This document shows, piece by piece, positions 53,030-63,900 of a stretch of 64,000 nucleotides of DNA (position 1 is the stretch's first letter; the number at the start of each line of letters is the position of its first letter). Made by a program: the position numbers and the translations under genes. Source of the DNA: Clostridium sp. Its GTDB lineage: Bacteria > Bacteroidota > Bacteroidia > Bacteroidales > Bacteroidaceae. The DNA is taken from assembly GCA_023663705.1 (NCBI GenBank), contig JAMPGY010000003.1:1-64000 (forward strand), given 5' to 3'. The notes beneath the pieces are model-generated. The model worked only from the letters and a program-made list of their open reading frames with translations, was not told the origin of the DNA and ran no database searches.

Positions 53030-54322
53030 ATGAAAATAATCAGATATCCAAAGCAGGAGGAATGGGCGGCGTTACTCGCACGTCCCACTATGGATGTGAA
53101 AGCACTGCGCGACACAGTGAACGATGTGCTGCAGCGTGTACGTATTGAGGGAGACAGCGCTGTGAAGGACTATGAGTTACGTTTTGACAAGGTGGAGCTT
53201 GACACGTTGTCCGTCACTTCTGCCGAGATGGATGAGGCAGAAGCTTCGGTTAGCGAAGAACTGAAACAGGCTTTGCTTACGGCGCATGACAACATTTCCC
53301 GTTTTCATGCTTCTCAGCGTCACGAAAGCAGGCCTCAGGAAGTGAGGCCCGGGGTCACCTGTTGGCAACGTGCCGTGCCCATAGAGAAAGTGGGGCTCTA
53401 CATACCCGGCGGTACGGCTCCTCTTTTCTCCACTGTGCTCATGTTGGCCACACCGGCTCGCATAGCCGGATGTCGTGAGATTGTGCTCTGCACGCCTCCC
53501 GGACGTGACGGACGTGTGCATCCTGCCATACTCTATGCCGCCCGCCTGGCCGGAGTGGACAAGATATTCAAGGCTGGAGGTGTGCAGGCCATCGGTGCCA
53601 TGGCCTATGGCACGGAAAGTGTGCCTCGTGTCTATAAGATTTTCGGTCCCGGCAACCAGTATGTGATGGCGGCTAAGCAACAGGTGTCGCTTCACGGCGT
53701 GGCCATTGATATGCCGGCAGGCCCCTCCGAGGTGGAGGTGCTTGCCGACGCATCCGCCAATCCCGTTTTCGTGGCTGCTGATCTTCTCTCGCAGGCTGAA
53801 CACGGCGTGGACAGTCAGGTACTGCTTGTCACTACCGATGAGAGCATCATAGCTCCCGTTCAGGCCGAAACGGAACGCCAGCTTGCTTTGTTGCCTCGTC
53901 GAGACATTGCGGCTCGTGCACTGGAAAACAGCAAGATCATACTTGTGACCAACCGTGAGGAAGCGCTTGCCCTTACCAATTTCTATGCCCCCGAACACCT
54001 TATCATTGAAACTTTGGATTACCGCTCGTGGGCTGAAGGTGTGGTGAATGCAGGAAGCGTCTTTTTGGGTCACTACACGCCCGAGAGCGCTGGCGATTAC
54101 GCCTCCGGCACCAACCATACGTTGCCCACCAATGGTCACGCCCGTGCTTACAGTGGAGTGAATCTGGACAGCTATCTGCGTAAGATTACTTTTCAGGAAC
54201 TAACCCCCGAGGGTCTGGAACAAATCGGACGTGCCGTGGAAGTGATGGCAGCCTGCGAACAACTGGACGGACACAAGAACGCCATGACAGTCAGGCTCGA
54301 CAGTATTAAACGTAATTCCTAA
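53030..54322 (+). CDS. hisD: Histidinol dehydrogenase
   Basis: 430 residues, full length. It oxidises histidinol to histidine in two NAD-linked steps with Zn2+. Landmarks are [65 protein letters not shown] and QAEHGVDSQ with the zinc-binding residues, then the catalytic PEHL and [13 protein letters not shown]. It lies between hisG and hisC in the his operon. Confidence 0.96.
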   Translation: MKIIRYPKQEEWAALLARPTMDVKALRDTVNDVLQRVRIEGDSAVKDYELRFDKVELDTLSVTSAEMDEAEASVSEELKQALLTAHDNISRFHASQRHESRPQEVRPGVTCWQRAVPIEKVGLYIPGGTAPLFSTVLMLATPARIAGCREIVLCTPPGRDGRVHPAILYAARLAGVDKIFKAGGVQAIGAMAYGTESVPRVYKIFGPGNQYVMAAKQQVSLHGVAIDMPAGPSEVEVLADASANPVFVAADLLSQAEHGVDSQVLLVTTDESIIAPVQAETERQLALLPRRDIAARALENSKIILVTNREEALALTNFYAPEHLIIETLDYRSWAEGVVNAGSVFLGHYTPESAGDYASGTNHTLPTNGHARAYSGVNLDSYLRKITFQELTPEGLEQIGRAVEVMAACEQLDGHKNAMTVRLDSIKRNS

Positions 54323-54336
54323 AAGCAAACATTGAA

Positions 54337-55386
54337 ATGAAATCTCTTCAACAACTGGTGCGTCCCAATGTGTGGAATCTCAAGCCCTACAGTTCGGCGC
54401 GTGATGAATACAACGGCGTGGAGGCCTCCGTCTTTTTGGATGCTAATGAGAATCCTTACAATACACCCTACAACAGATATCCCGATCCGATGCAGAATGT
54501 ACTCAAGGCCGCGTTGGCACCGGTCAAGCATGTTCGGCCGGAACAGATCTTTTTGGGCAATGGCAGTGATGAGGCCATCGATCTGGTATATCGTGTGTTT
54601 TGCCGCCCCGGCGTGGACAACGTAGTGGCCATAGCGCCCACCTATGGAATGTATCAGGTCTGCGCCGACGTGAACGATGTGGAATATCGCACGGTGATGC
54701 TCGATGAGTCGTTCCAACTGCATGCCGACGCCTTATTGGCCGCTACCGACAACCACACAAAGGCTATCTTCATCTGTTCTCCAAATAATCCCACGGGAAA
54801 CAGCCTGTCGCGCGAGGAAATAATCCGTGTGCTCACGTCCTTCTCCGGAGTCGTGATCATTGATGAGGCTTATTCCGACTTTTCCCGCGAGCGTCCGTTC
54901 CGTGAGCAACTTGCCTCTTGGCCCAATCTCATTGTGCTCAACACCTTCTCCAAGGCATGGGGGTGTGCGGCACTGCGGTTGGGCATGGCTTTTGCCTCCG
55001 AAGAGATCATCGCCCTGTTCAACAAGGTGAAGTATCCCTATAACGTCAACCTGCTCACCCAACGCCAGGCACTGGAGATGTTGCGCAAGCCTTATGTGGT
55101 GGACAAGTGGGTGGCCGACCTCAACGCCGAGCGCGGCAATGTGATGCGTTCTTTTGCCGAACTTCCCGTTTGTGAGCGTGTGTTTCCCACGGATGCCAAT
55201 TTCTTCCTGGCCCGGGTGAAGAATGCCGATCGTATTTACGATTATCTTGTGAAGCAGGGGATAATCGTACGAAACCGCTCCCGTGTGGTACTCTGTGGAG
55301 ATTGTCTGCGCATCACCATCGGTACGCCGCAGGAAAACTGCAAACTACTGGGTGCCTTACGCCAATATGGATTTAACAAAGCATAA
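54337..55386 (+). CDS. hisC: Histidinol-phosphate aminotransferase
   Basis: 349 residues, class II PLP aminotransferase. Substrate-binding LDANENPYN, the CSPNNPTGN loop, DEAYSDF (PLP pyridine Asp) and the Schiff-base Lys in LNTFSKAWG are all present, with [20 protein letters not shown] at the end. It converts imidazole-acetol phosphate to histidinol phosphate. The stop is 4 bases before the hisB start, suggesting coupled translation. Confidence 0.95.
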   Translation: MKSLQQLVRPNVWNLKPYSSARDEYNGVEASVFLDANENPYNTPYNRYPDPMQNVLKAALAPVKHVRPEQIFLGNGSDEAIDLVYRVFCRPGVDNVVAIAPTYGMYQVCADVNDVEYRTVMLDESFQLHADALLAATDNHTKAIFICSPNNPTGNSLSREEIIRVLTSFSGVVIIDEAYSDFSRERPFREQLASWPNLIVLNTFSKAWGCAALRLGMAFASEEIIALFNKVKYPYNVNLLTQRQALEMLRKPYVVDKWVADLNAERGNVMRSFAELPVCERVFPTDANFFLARVKNADRIYDYLVKQGIIVRNRSRVVLCGDCLRITIGTPQENCKLLGALRQYGFNKA

Positions 55387-55390
55387 TTTC

Positions 55391-56485
55391 ATGAAGAAAG
55401 CACTCTTTATAGACCGCGACGGAACGCTCATACGCGAACCGGTGGACGAACAGATCGACGCTTTGGACAAGCTGTCTTTCGTGCCGGGGGTAATGCGACA
55501 TCTGGGGTTCTTGCGCGAGCACACCGACTATGAGTTTGTGATGGTGTCCAACCAAGACGGATTGGGTACCGAAGCCTTTCCCGAAGATACTTTTTGGCCT
55601 GCTCACAACCTGATGATGAGCACGCTTGAAGGCGAGGGAATCACTTTTGACGAGATACTTATAGACCGCAGTTTCCCGACTGACAACCTGCCTACACGCA
55701 AGCCTGGAACAGGAATGCTTACCCGTTATATGGAGGGGGATTACGACCTGCCGTCCTGTTATGTGATAGGCGATCGGGAGACCGACGCACAGTTGGCTCG
55801 CAATCTCGGCTGCAAGGCTGTGATACTGAAAAGCGATGGAGTAAATGATGATCGTGTGACTTATGTGGACACGTGGGCGCAGGTGGCTGATATTATCTAT
55901 GCGGGGGAGCGTAAGGCTGAGGTCGTGCGTATCACTCACGAGACAGATATAACGGTTCGCATTAACCTCGACGGACGCGGACAGGCGGACATACACACCG
56001 GGCTGGGCTTCTTCGACCACATGCTGGAGCAGATAGCACGTCACGGCAACATTGACCTTTATGTTTCCGCTAAGGGGGATCTCCATGTAGACGAACACCA
56101 TACCATTGAGGATACTGCTCTGGCATTGGGCGAATGCCTTCATCGTGCATTGGCTGACAAGCGCGGCATAGAGCGCTACGGCTACACATTGCCCATGGAT
56201 GACTGTCTGTGCACTGTGGCACTCGATTTCGGCGGGCGTCCGTGGCTGGTGTGGGACACTGTGTTCCATCGCGAACGCATCGGCGATGTGCCTTGTGAGA
56301 TGTTTCTCCACTTTTTCAAGAGTCTGAGCGATGCTGCCCGCATGAATCTCAACGTGAGGGCGTCCGGTGACAATGAGCATCACAAGATAGAGGGTATTTT
56401 CAAGGCCTTCGCCCGCAGTTTGAAAATGGCTGTCCGGCGCGATATCCGCCACTACGAACTGCCTTCCAGCAAAGGTGTACTTTAG
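55391..56485 (+). CDS. hisB: Bifunctional histidinol-phosphatase / imidazoleglycerol-phosphate dehydratase
   Basis: 364 residues from [13 protein letters not shown] longer open frame to 55283 overlaps hisC and is not used. The N-terminal half (about 1-165) is a HAD phosphatase with DRDGT and the KPGTGM and [10 protein letters not shown] motifs. The C-terminal half is IGP dehydratase with [31 protein letters not shown] and [19 protein letters not shown], whose His/Glu residues bind Mn. It is the last gene of this hisGDCB unit; hisH, hisA, hisF and hisIE are not in the window. Confidence 0.96.
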   Translation: MKKALFIDRDGTLIREPVDEQIDALDKLSFVPGVMRHLGFLREHTDYEFVMVSNQDGLGTEAFPEDTFWPAHNLMMSTLEGEGITFDEILIDRSFPTDNLPTRKPGTGMLTRYMEGDYDLPSCYVIGDRETDAQLARNLGCKAVILKSDGVNDDRVTYVDTWAQVADIIYAGERKAEVVRITHETDITVRINLDGRGQADIHTGLGFFDHMLEQIARHGNIDLYVSAKGDLHVDEHHTIEDTALALGECLHRALADKRGIERYGYTLPMDDCLCTVALDFGGRPWLVWDTVFHRERIGDVPCEMFLHFFKSLSDAARMNLNVRASGDNEHHKIEGIFKAFARSLKMAVRRDIRHYELPSSKGVL

Positions 56486-56513
56486 GATTTATCAAATCTT
56501 ATTCGGGCTTATC

Positions 56514-56544
56514 TTTGCCAAGTGACGAAAATGATTTAATTTTG
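56514..56544 (+). promoter_or_regulatory. Promoter of aspS
   Basis: TTTG at 56514-56517, a 19-base spacer and TAATTTTG at 56537-56544 match both consensus parts. The aspS ATG lies 42 bases downstream. A second TATCTTTG at 56510-56517 overlaps the -33 element. Confidence 0.65.
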
Positions 56545-56586
56545 CATGCAAATGTAAAATACAATCTTTATAAAAAGAATCGGACT

Positions 56587-58347
56587 ATGTTTAGGACAAA
56601 TACATGCGGCGAACTCCGACTGGCCAATGCCGGCCAGATCGTGACGCTGGCCGGATGGGTGCAGAGAACCCGCAAGATGGGTGGGATGACCTTTGTGGAT
56701 ATACGTGACCGCTACGGCATCACGCAATTGGTGTTTAACGAAGAAGTGGACGCCGCCCTTTGCGAGCGTGCCAACAAGTTGGGGCGTGAGTTTGTCATTC
56801 AGGCGATCGGTACGGTGAGCGAGCGGGAGAGCAAGAACAAGAACCTGCCTACGGGAGAGGTGGAAATCATTGTGTCGGAACTGAATGTGCTCAATGCATC
56901 ACTTACTCCTCCTTTCACCATCGAGGATAATACCGACGGCGGAGATGACATCCGTATGAAATATCGCTATCTTGACCTGCGTCGCGTTGCCGTACGCCAG
57001 AACATTGAGTTGCGCCACCGCATGACGATGGAGGTGCGCCGTTATCTCGACAGTCAGGGATTTCTGGAGATCGAAACGCCTATGCTCATCGGATCAACAC
57101 CCGAAGGTGCCCGTGATTTTGTGGTTCCCTCGCGCATGAATCCCGGTCAGTTCTACGCTTTGCCGCAAAGTCCCCAAACACTGAAACAGTTGCTGATGGT
57201 AGCCGGTATGGATCGTTATTTCCAGATTGTGAAGTGTTTCCGCGATGAGGATTTGCGTGCTGACCGTCAGCCCGAATTCACACAGATTGACTGCGAAATG
57301 AGTTTCGTGGAGCAGGAGGATGTGATAGCTACTTTCGAGGGTATGGCCAAGCATCTGTTCAAAACCATACGTGGTGTGGAACTTACCGAACCGTTCCCGC
57401 GCATGCCTTGGAGCGAGGCCATGCGTCTCTACGGTAGCGACAAGCCCGACACCCGTTTCGGAATGGAGTTTGTCGAACTGATGGATGTGCTCAAGGGTAC
57501 CGGAGAGTTCGGAGTGTTCAACGAAGCCGTCTACATCGGCGGTATCTGTGCTCCGGGTTGTGCATCCTACACACGCAAGCAGATAGACCAACTGACCGAC
57601 TTTGTGAAGCGTAGCCAGATTGGAGCTAAAGGACTTGTCTATGCCCGTGTGCAAGAAGACGGTACCGTGAAGAGTAGTGTGGATAAGTTCTACACGCCCG
57701 AGGTGCTCAACGGCCTGAAGGAAGCCATGAAGGCCGCTCCCGGCGACCTCATTCTGATTCTCAGCGGTGACAATGCCATGAAGACGCGCAAGCAACTTTG
57801 CGAGCTGCGTCTGGAGATGGGTAACCGGATGGGCTTGCGCGACAAGAATAAATTTTCGCTCCTGTGGGTGGTGGACTTCCCCATGTTCGAATGGAGCGAA
57901 GAGGAGGGCCGTCTGATGGCTATGCATCATCCCTTCACTCATCCCAAAGACGAGGATATACCCTTGTTGGACACCGATCCGGCAGCAGTACGTGCCGATG
58001 CCTACGACATGGTGTGCAATGGCGTGGAAGTAGGTGGCGGATCCATCCGTATCTTCGATCCCGAATTGCAGAACAAGATGTTCACAATATTGGGCTTTAC
58101 GCCCGAGCGTGCACAGGAGCAGTTTGGTTTCTTGATGAATGCCTTTAAGTATGGCGCACCTCCTCACGGTGGGCTGGCTTATGGCCTGGATCGTTGGGTG
58201 AGTCTGTTTGCCGGATTGGATAGCATCCGCGACTGCATTGCTTTCCCGAAGAATAACAGCGGACGCGACGTGATGCTGGATGCACCTTCGTTTATTGACG
58301 ACAAGCAGCTTGATGAATTGAATCTGAAGATAGAATTGAAGGACTAA
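56587..58347 (+). CDS. aspS: Aspartyl-tRNA synthetase
   Basis: 586 residues from [11 protein letters not shown]. The in-frame upstream ATG at 56515 lies inside the promoter and is rejected. It has an N-terminal OB-fold anticodon domain ([26 protein letters not shown]), class IIb core with [42 protein letters not shown] (motif 2), a bacterial GAD insertion, and [13 protein letters not shown] (motif 3). It charges tRNA-Asp. Its own promoter and terminator make it monocistronic. Confidence 0.97.
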   Translation: MFRTNTCGELRLANAGQIVTLAGWVQRTRKMGGMTFVDIRDRYGITQLVFNEEVDAALCERANKLGREFVIQAIGTVSERESKNKNLPTGEVEIIVSELNVLNASLTPPFTIEDNTDGGDDIRMKYRYLDLRRVAVRQNIELRHRMTMEVRRYLDSQGFLEIETPMLIGSTPEGARDFVVPSRMNPGQFYALPQSPQTLKQLLMVAGMDRYFQIVKCFRDEDLRADRQPEFTQIDCEMSFVEQEDVIATFEGMAKHLFKTIRGVELTEPFPRMPWSEAMRLYGSDKPDTRFGMEFVELMDVLKGTGEFGVFNEAVYIGGICAPGCASYTRKQIDQLTDFVKRSQIGAKGLVYARVQEDGTVKSSVDKFYTPEVLNGLKEAMKAAPGDLILILSGDNAMKTRKQLCELRLEMGNRMGLRDKNKFSLLWVVDFPMFEWSEEEGRLMAMHHPFTHPKDEDIPLLDTDPAAVRADAYDMVCNGVEVGGGSIRIFDPELQNKMFTILGFTPERAQEQFGFLMNAFKYGAPPHGGLAYGLDRWVSLFAGLDSIRDCIAFPKNNSGRDVMLDAPSFIDDKQLDELNLKIELKD

Positions 58348-58376
58348 GACACCTTTTCCGGTTGTTCCGATAAAGC

Positions 58377-58416
58377 ACAGGCGCGCATTACCTTGTCAAG
58401 GCAAATGCGCGTCTGT
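58377..58416 (+). terminator. Intrinsic terminator after aspS
   Basis: ACAGGCGCGCATT pairs with AATGCGCGTCTGT (12 of 13) with a 14-base loop and is followed by TGTTTTCTC. Confidence 0.82.
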
Positions 58417-58576
58417 TGTTTTCTCAGCTACGGGCCAGAACTGGAGTACCGTAATATTTTAACCATGCGCACTCGCATGCTTTCGTAGAAATACAGTGGA
58501 AAGGGAAGGTTTCAGGGTGGGGACACCGGAGTTTAATGCACAATATAAGCCTTGATGTTATTCCTTGTTCATTCTA

Positions 58577-58594
58577 TAATTTTGTGTATATTTG
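58577..58594 (+). promoter_or_regulatory. Two overlapping -7-like elements
   Basis: TAATTTTG (58577-58584) and TATATTTG (58587-58594) lie in tandem, with CTTG about 20 bases upstream of the second. The next plus-strand gene starts 450 bases away, so a long leader or a short RNA would result. Confidence 0.35.
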
Positions 58595-58731
58595 TAATAG
58601 TCAGAAGTACTTTATTTGACTATCAGCATATTATAAGAAACTCGCATGAGAATGGGCAACGGATAAGAAAAAGGCAAACTGTTTAGAATCACCATATTCC
58701 TCATGCTTTCAAACAACTCTTTACCTGTCTG

Positions 58732-58739
58732 CAAAGATA
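58732..58739 (-). promoter_or_regulatory. Minus-strand -7-like element facing aspS
   Basis: The minus strand reads TATCTTTG. No minus-strand gene follows it before the aspS terminator. Confidence 0.35.
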
Positions 58740-58850
58740 ATGATTTTTTTCTGTGAATGACGGAATTTTCCGGGCATAATCTCACTGTGATTTCAAAAAT
58801 AATCCGTATCGGGCAGAACAGCCATACCGTAGCCGAATCCCCCGTAACTC

Positions 58851-58891
58851 ACAGGCAAAGGTAACTCGTGTTCTTTCGTACAAGCAAGGTC
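58851..58891 (+). repeat. Repeated module, copy 1
   Basis: CACAGGCAAAGGTA, then a diverged middle, then AGCAAGGTCA matches the stretch near 63942-63988, where the same words occur with similar spacing. The copies flank the DUF4121-DUF4942-methylase/helicase block. Here the frame is not open to an ATG; in the right copy it is part of an open frame. Confidence 0.6.
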
Positions 58892-58937
58892 AAGCCCTCC
58901 GGGTGTCGTGGAAAAATCATCCTCGCCCGGAGGGCTT
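58892..58937 (+). promoter_or_regulatory. 12-bp inverted repeat hairpin upstream of the DUF4121 gene
   Basis: AAGCCCTCCGGG and CCCGGAGGGCTT pair perfectly around 22 bases and are followed by GCGGTATTTTTC, so it may terminate or attenuate transcription entering the element cargo. A smaller TCCGGC/GCCGGA hairpin follows at 59005-59024, just before the start codon region. Confidence 0.55.
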
Positions 58938-59043
58938 GCGGTATTTTTCCCGCCAACCTTGCATGTACGGAACACGACCTTTTAAAGCCTGTAGTTACGG
59001 GAACTCCGGCCCCGAAAAGCCGGACTAACAAAAATCAATTGTT

Positions 59044-59871
59044 ATGTCACAGCAGGCAACAAAAAACAAGTACGGTATAGAAACGCTCAAAAGACTGAAC
59101 GTTTCATACGACCATGAACATTGGCTGACACAGGATGACGTGGATATGGCCAACCATTATGTCGAACTCATCGAGCGGACACGCTCGGAAATGACACCGC
59201 AGGTCGGCGACAGGCTGGTATATGTAACCGAACACGGGGATTATTATGGACACGCCCTTATTGATAACAAGCACGTGAAGGAAGGATGTCTTTCCGTATG
59301 CGAGCAGCCGTATGTGCCTTTCGTCTGGGAAGAAAACGGAAACATCCGTCTGAGCGTCAGCGGAGGCGCGTTCCATTCCGTAAACCCGAAAGAACTGACA
59401 TTCCTGAAATGGACGGAAGGAGCCTTCAAGGACTGGGGACATTGCGGGGCGTGCGCCAACGGGTCGGTGGCATTCACGGCAAGAGTGCCCTTGTGGTTCT
59501 ATGCCGAACCCAATCCCAGGTACGGGAACTTCACGACCGAAACCTACCGGAAGTTTTACCTGAACAAACGGAAAGAGAGTGAGGATGGCTACCGTTATCA
59601 TGGCGACGGGATTGCATTCCGGGATGAAGCCGGGTTGCAGCAATTCCTTCAAGACTACGAGGGAACGGTATTCAAGGGAAATTGGGAAAACCAGATAGTC
59701 GTATGGTGCTTCCGTCGGGAATATGTCTTCTTGCCTCTGTCGGAATGGGAAAAGATTGATGCTCCGGCAGTGGAGCGCAGGCTCAACTTCCATCCCGAGC
59801 AGGTGAAGATTGCCAAGGACATGGAGAAGCACATCACCTATTTCTACCGTATCCAATCACAGAATTTCTAA
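59044..59871 (+). CDS. DUF4121-family conjugative-element protein
   Basis: 275 residues, soluble, no signal peptide. The sequence pattern (SQQATKNKYGIETLKRLN, then VGDRLVYVTEHGDYYGHALID, GHCGACANGSVAFTARV, and the C-terminal HPEQVKIAKDMEKHITYFYRIQ) corresponds to proteins I recognise as DUF4121 from Bacteroides conjugative transposons. The codon and base composition are G+C-richer than the host part of the window. The function is unknown; position with DUF4942 and a methylase-helicase suggests element maintenance or DNA protection. Confidence 0.78.
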   Translation: MSQQATKNKYGIETLKRLNVSYDHEHWLTQDDVDMANHYVELIERTRSEMTPQVGDRLVYVTEHGDYYGHALIDNKHVKEGCLSVCEQPYVPFVWEENGNIRLSVSGGAFHSVNPKELTFLKWTEGAFKDWGHCGACANGSVAFTARVPLWFYAEPNPRYGNFTTETYRKFYLNKRKESEDGYRYHGDGIAFRDEAGLQQFLQDYEGTVFKGNWENQIVVWCFRREYVFLPLSEWEKIDAPAVERRLNFHPEQVKIAKDMEKHITYFYRIQSQNF

Positions 59872-59890
59872 CACTTAAAATTCAATAAAT

Positions 59891-60826
59891 ATGCAGACAA
59901 CAACATTCAAGGCCGGTAACACTCCCGACCTGCTTTCCGGCATCCTGAGCATAGAGGTGAGAAACGAGGACAAAATCACGGAACAAGACCGCCAGTACTG
60001 CCAGGAGCAGCAGGACATGCTCTACAAGACGCTTGACCAGATAGACCGCTGGTATGCCATCTTCAAGGAAGAGGCGGAACGGTACCGGGAAGAACGGGAC
60101 TTCTCATACGACGACAACGGGAAAATCTCCATGCGCGACTTCTACTCGCTCGGAAACAGAAAGGATGACTACTCGCACAACGAGTTCAAGCCGTTCGATG
60201 TCCTTAATGCTATGGTAGACAAGCACCACAACGCCCACTCTAATTTCGCTAACCGTATCATCGCCTACTTCAACAGGACGTACAACGTGTCGGTGCCGGA
60301 ACAAAGGATAGATGAAAAGACGCTCAGGATAGGTTTCCGTCCGGTCTATGGGACATACGTGGATGTGGTCATCGAGCATCTGGGCGGCAAAAGCTTCCGG
60401 GAAACGGCGGTGGAAGAACTGCTTGCCCGGGTTTCCCGAGTCGTCAAGCCCTCCTGCTGGAGCAAGGTCAAGCCGGAACTGAAGAAAGACAAGATCGTCT
60501 TTCCCGAAATCCTCCGTTTCGACGATTTTTACTTGCAATACAACCGGTGCCAAATCAGTTATAATTACGGAGAAGGGCTGGAAACCCTATGCGCGGGTAT
60601 CGCTTACGGCGCGGATGACATACTATGTGGCAACACGAAAATGATTATCCGTTTTAATGACAACGATGTATCCGTCAGCGACTGGTACGACCTCACGACT
60701 ACCAACGCCGAGCAGATTAAGTTCTACAAAAACGGACGCATCGATGTCCGGTTCAAGGACAACGCGGCAGCCGAGAGCTGTTTCAAGCGTCTCCGATTGG
60801 ATGAAATCACATTACCGGAGAACTGA
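59891..60826 (+). CDS. DUF4942-domain protein
   Basis: 311 residues. The central part (IDRWYAIFKEEAERYREERDFSYD, then FDVLNAMVDKHHNAHSNFANRII) and the C-terminal stretch (IRFNDNDVSVSDWYDLTTTNAEQIKFYKNGRIDVRFKDNAAAE) fit DUF4942, a family found in Bacteroides mobile elements, often beside or fused to DNA methylases. No catalytic motif could be named. It follows DUF4121 by 19 bases and is followed by a strong hairpin. Confidence 0.8.
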   Translation: MQTTTFKAGNTPDLLSGILSIEVRNEDKITEQDRQYCQEQQDMLYKTLDQIDRWYAIFKEEAERYREERDFSYDDNGKISMRDFYSLGNRKDDYSHNEFKPFDVLNAMVDKHHNAHSNFANRIIAYFNRTYNVSVPEQRIDEKTLRIGFRPVYGTYVDVVIEHLGGKSFRETAVEELLARVSRVVKPSCWSKVKPELKKDKIVFPEILRFDDFYLQYNRCQISYNYGEGLETLCAGIAYGADDILCGNTKMIIRFNDNDVSVSDWYDLTTTNAEQIKFYKNGRIDVRFKDNAAAESCFKRLRLDEITLPEN

Positions 60827-60843
60827 CATGAGAAGAATCCCAC

Positions 60844-60875
60844 GGCACCCCGTAAGGCCATCCTTGCGGGGTGCC
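60844..60875 (+). terminator. Long perfect hairpin between DUF4942 and the methylase-helicase
   Basis: GGCACCCCG pairs with CGGGGTGCC, and AAGG with CCTT inside, around CCAT. TTCATTT follows. It may terminate or weaken transcription before the large gene. Confidence 0.65.
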
Positions 60876-60904
60876 TTCATTTCCAACCGTAAACGATTAA
60901 AGAT

Positions 60905-63900
60905 ATGTACGCCATCATCCCCCAACAGATACCGCAGGACAGGCGGGCCGAGGTCAACGAGAAGATCCTTTTCTCCATAGACTCCGGCAAGGACCTTATC
61001 CCGGCGGAGAGCATCTACAACTGCTATACCGGCATCGGCGGGCTGCACAACCTGAAACAGTCCGACTTCGCCAGCTACAACGAGTACGCAGAGGCCAAGA
61101 AGGAATATGAGATGGGACAGTTCTTCACCCCGCATGAGGTATGCCGGGATATGGTGGATATGCTGAGCCCGGCCTCTTCCGAGATGATACTCGACATGTG
61201 CTGCGGCATGGGCAACTTCTTCAACCACCTGCCGAACCATCATAATACCTACGGTTTCGACATAGACGGCAAGGCGGTGGCCGTTGCCAGATACCTCTAC
61301 CCGGATGCCCATATCGAAAAGTGCGATATCCGGCAATACTATCCGGAGCAACGCTTCGACGTCATTATCGGTAATCCGCCGTTTAACCTGAAATTTGATT
61401 ACAGGCTGTCACAGGAATACTATCTGGACAAAGCCTACGACGTACTCAACCCAGCGGGCATCCTGATGGTCATCGTGCCCTGCTCGTTCATGCAGAGCGA
61501 GTTCTGGGAGAAGACGCGCATAATGGGCATCAACAGCCGGTTTTCATTCATCGGGCAAGTGAAATTGAACCCCAACGCTTTCGCATCCACCGGAGTCCAC
61601 AATTTCAACACGAAAGTGATAGCCTTCCTGCGCAAGTCGCTGCATATCGAGATGCAGGCCTACAACGCTGAGGAGTTCATTACCATGTCGGAATTGAAAG
61701 ACCGCATCCGCGCGGCAAGGCAGATGAAACACAGGTTGCGCTTCGACCTGATGCGCGAGACCAACCGGATTGACAAGGAGGAACTGGAGGAGTTCGAGTA
61801 CAAACTCGCCAAGTACATGTACGAACTGAAAGCCCACACCGGGCTGAACAGGCACATCGACAAGGCGGAAGCGTTGGTCACGAAGTTCCGCAACCAGAAG
61901 CCTCCGGAAAACGCCACGAGGGAACAGGTAAACCAATGGGAGAAGAATAAACTGACCACTGCCAAAGTCCTCGGTATCATCCGCAGATATATCACCACGC
62001 AGCATGTCGTTCCACGCAAGGAGGTGGCTCTGGTAAAGACCTCCTACGGCTTCAAACTGAAACAGTACGCACCCCGCCTGCTGAACAAGGTTTCACACAA
62101 GGCGGCAAGCATCAACGACCTCGTGCTGGGACATGCCGAACTTCCAGTGCCAGAACAGATGACAGAGAAGAACATGCGCCAGATCCGTGCAGCAGAAAAA
62201 CTGATTCGAAAGAAGCGCAGGCAATACGACAACCAGAACCGACAGTTTGCCGACATGCAGCCCGACCCGCAACTGGCCGAATACCTCGACCGCATGGCCT
62301 TCATCAACAAGGACGGCGAGGTTTGCGGGTTCACCCGACTTCAGAAGCACGACCTGAACCTGGTCTTGCAGAAACGCTACGCGCTGCTGAACTGGCAGCA
62401 AGGCTCCGGCAAGACGGCGGCAGTCTACCACCGTGCCAAGTACCTGCTCAAATTCCATAAGGTACGCAATGCCGTCATACTGGCTCCGGCCATCGCCACC
62501 AACATGACATGGATACCTTTCCTGACCATGAACCGGGAAAATTTCCGTGTGGTAAGGAACAATGCCGACCTGGAAACAGTGCCGGAGGGCGTGTTTCTCG
62601 TCCTTTCCACCTCCATGCTCTCCAAGCTGAAACGTGGGCTGGCAAGGTTCATCAAACGCACATCCGGGAAACACTGCCTGGTCTTTGACGAATCCGACGA
62701 GATCACCAACCCGTCCTCACAGCGGACAAGGCATATCCTCTGCCTCTTCCGCCGTATCAAATACAAGATACTCGACACGGGAACCACCACGCGCAACAAC
62801 ATCGCGGAACTGTACAGCCAGTTCGAGCTGCTGTACAACAACTCCGTCAATATGGTGTGCTGGAGCGACCGGATATACCACGAGAACAAGGACAAGGAGA
62901 TCGAGGAAGAGAGCAACCCACATTACGGCGAGCCGTTCCCTGCCTTCAGGGGACACGTGCTCTTCCGGGCCTGCCATTGCCCCGGAAAATCCACCGTGTT
63001 CGGCATAGAGAAGCAGAACCAGGACGTGTACAACAAGGAAGAACTGTCGGCACTTATCGGAAAGACCATCATCACCCGCAAGTTCAGGGATTTTGCAGGC
63101 GAGAAGTACAAGATACGCACCCATACCGTCAGCCCGTCCGAGGGCGAGCATGAGGTTTACCGTGTCATCATCGAGGAGTTCTGCCGTATCTGCGAGCTGT
63201 ATTACAACAGCACGGGAGACGCGAAGAAGGATGCCGGGCTCAGGCTCATGCGTCAGATCAAACTGCTCATCAAGGCGTGCTCCGTCCCGCACCTGATAGA
63301 GGGCTATTCCGGTGAAGGCATTCCGAACAAGGCAAGGTACATTGAACAACTGATACGGAAAATACCCGGTAAGGTGGCTGTCGGCTGTACCTCCATCGCG
63401 GCGTTCGAGCTTTACGAAAGCCATTTCCGCAAATGCTTCCCGGAACGTCCGCTGTTCGTGGTCAAGGGCGACGTGGCGTTCAAGAAACGGCAGAGCATCG
63501 TGACGGAGTTCGACTCCACCGTCAACGGCATACTGGTCTGCACGCAGCAGAGCCTGAGCAGTTCGGTGAACATCCCCGCCTGCAACGACGTGATCCTGGA
63601 ATCGCTCCAATGGAACATCCCGAAGATGGAACAGTTCTATTTCCGTTTCATACGCCTCGACTCCAAAGCAATGAAGGACGTGCATTACGTCACGTACAGT
63701 GATTCCGTGGAGCAGAACCTGATGGCACTGGTACTCACGAAGGAACGGCTGAACGAGTTCATCAAGAGCGGTGAGGTGAAGGAACAGTCGGACATCTTCG
63801 AGGAGTTCGACGTCACCATGTCCGTCATCGACAGCCTGCTGGTCAGGGAACGTGACAGGGATGGCAAGATACATATCAGCTGGGGAAGCCAGCGCATAGC

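Larger units (their letters stand above)
58417..59043. other. Gene-free junction between aspS and the conjugative-element genes
   Basis: About 630 bases with no convincing gene. It contains two overlapping plus-strand -7-like sites (58577-58594), a minus-strand TATCTTTG (58732-58739), and from about 58,850 a G+C-richer part with a hairpin and a stretch that recurs near the window's right end. The boundary between host chromosome and element probably lies here, but I could not identify an attachment site. Confidence 0.65.

Noticed and set aside
55373-56452. 359-residue minus-strand open frame opposite hisB
   Set aside because: HisB motifs on the plus strand are complete. The minus frame is a shadow of the coding bias.
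57094-58167. 357-residue minus-strand open frame opposite aspS
   Set aside because: It is a shadow of aspS with no promoter or recognisable domain.
58849-58862. Integration core site resembling the GTAnnTTTGC type
   Set aside because: The minus strand reads GTTACCTTTGC, which lacks the exact GTAnnTTTGC, and no matching second end is visible in the window.
58868-59080. 70-residue plus-strand open frame upstream of the DUF4121 gene
   Set aside because: It runs through the inverted-repeat hairpin and overlaps the DUF4121 start. It looks like non-coding leader sequence.
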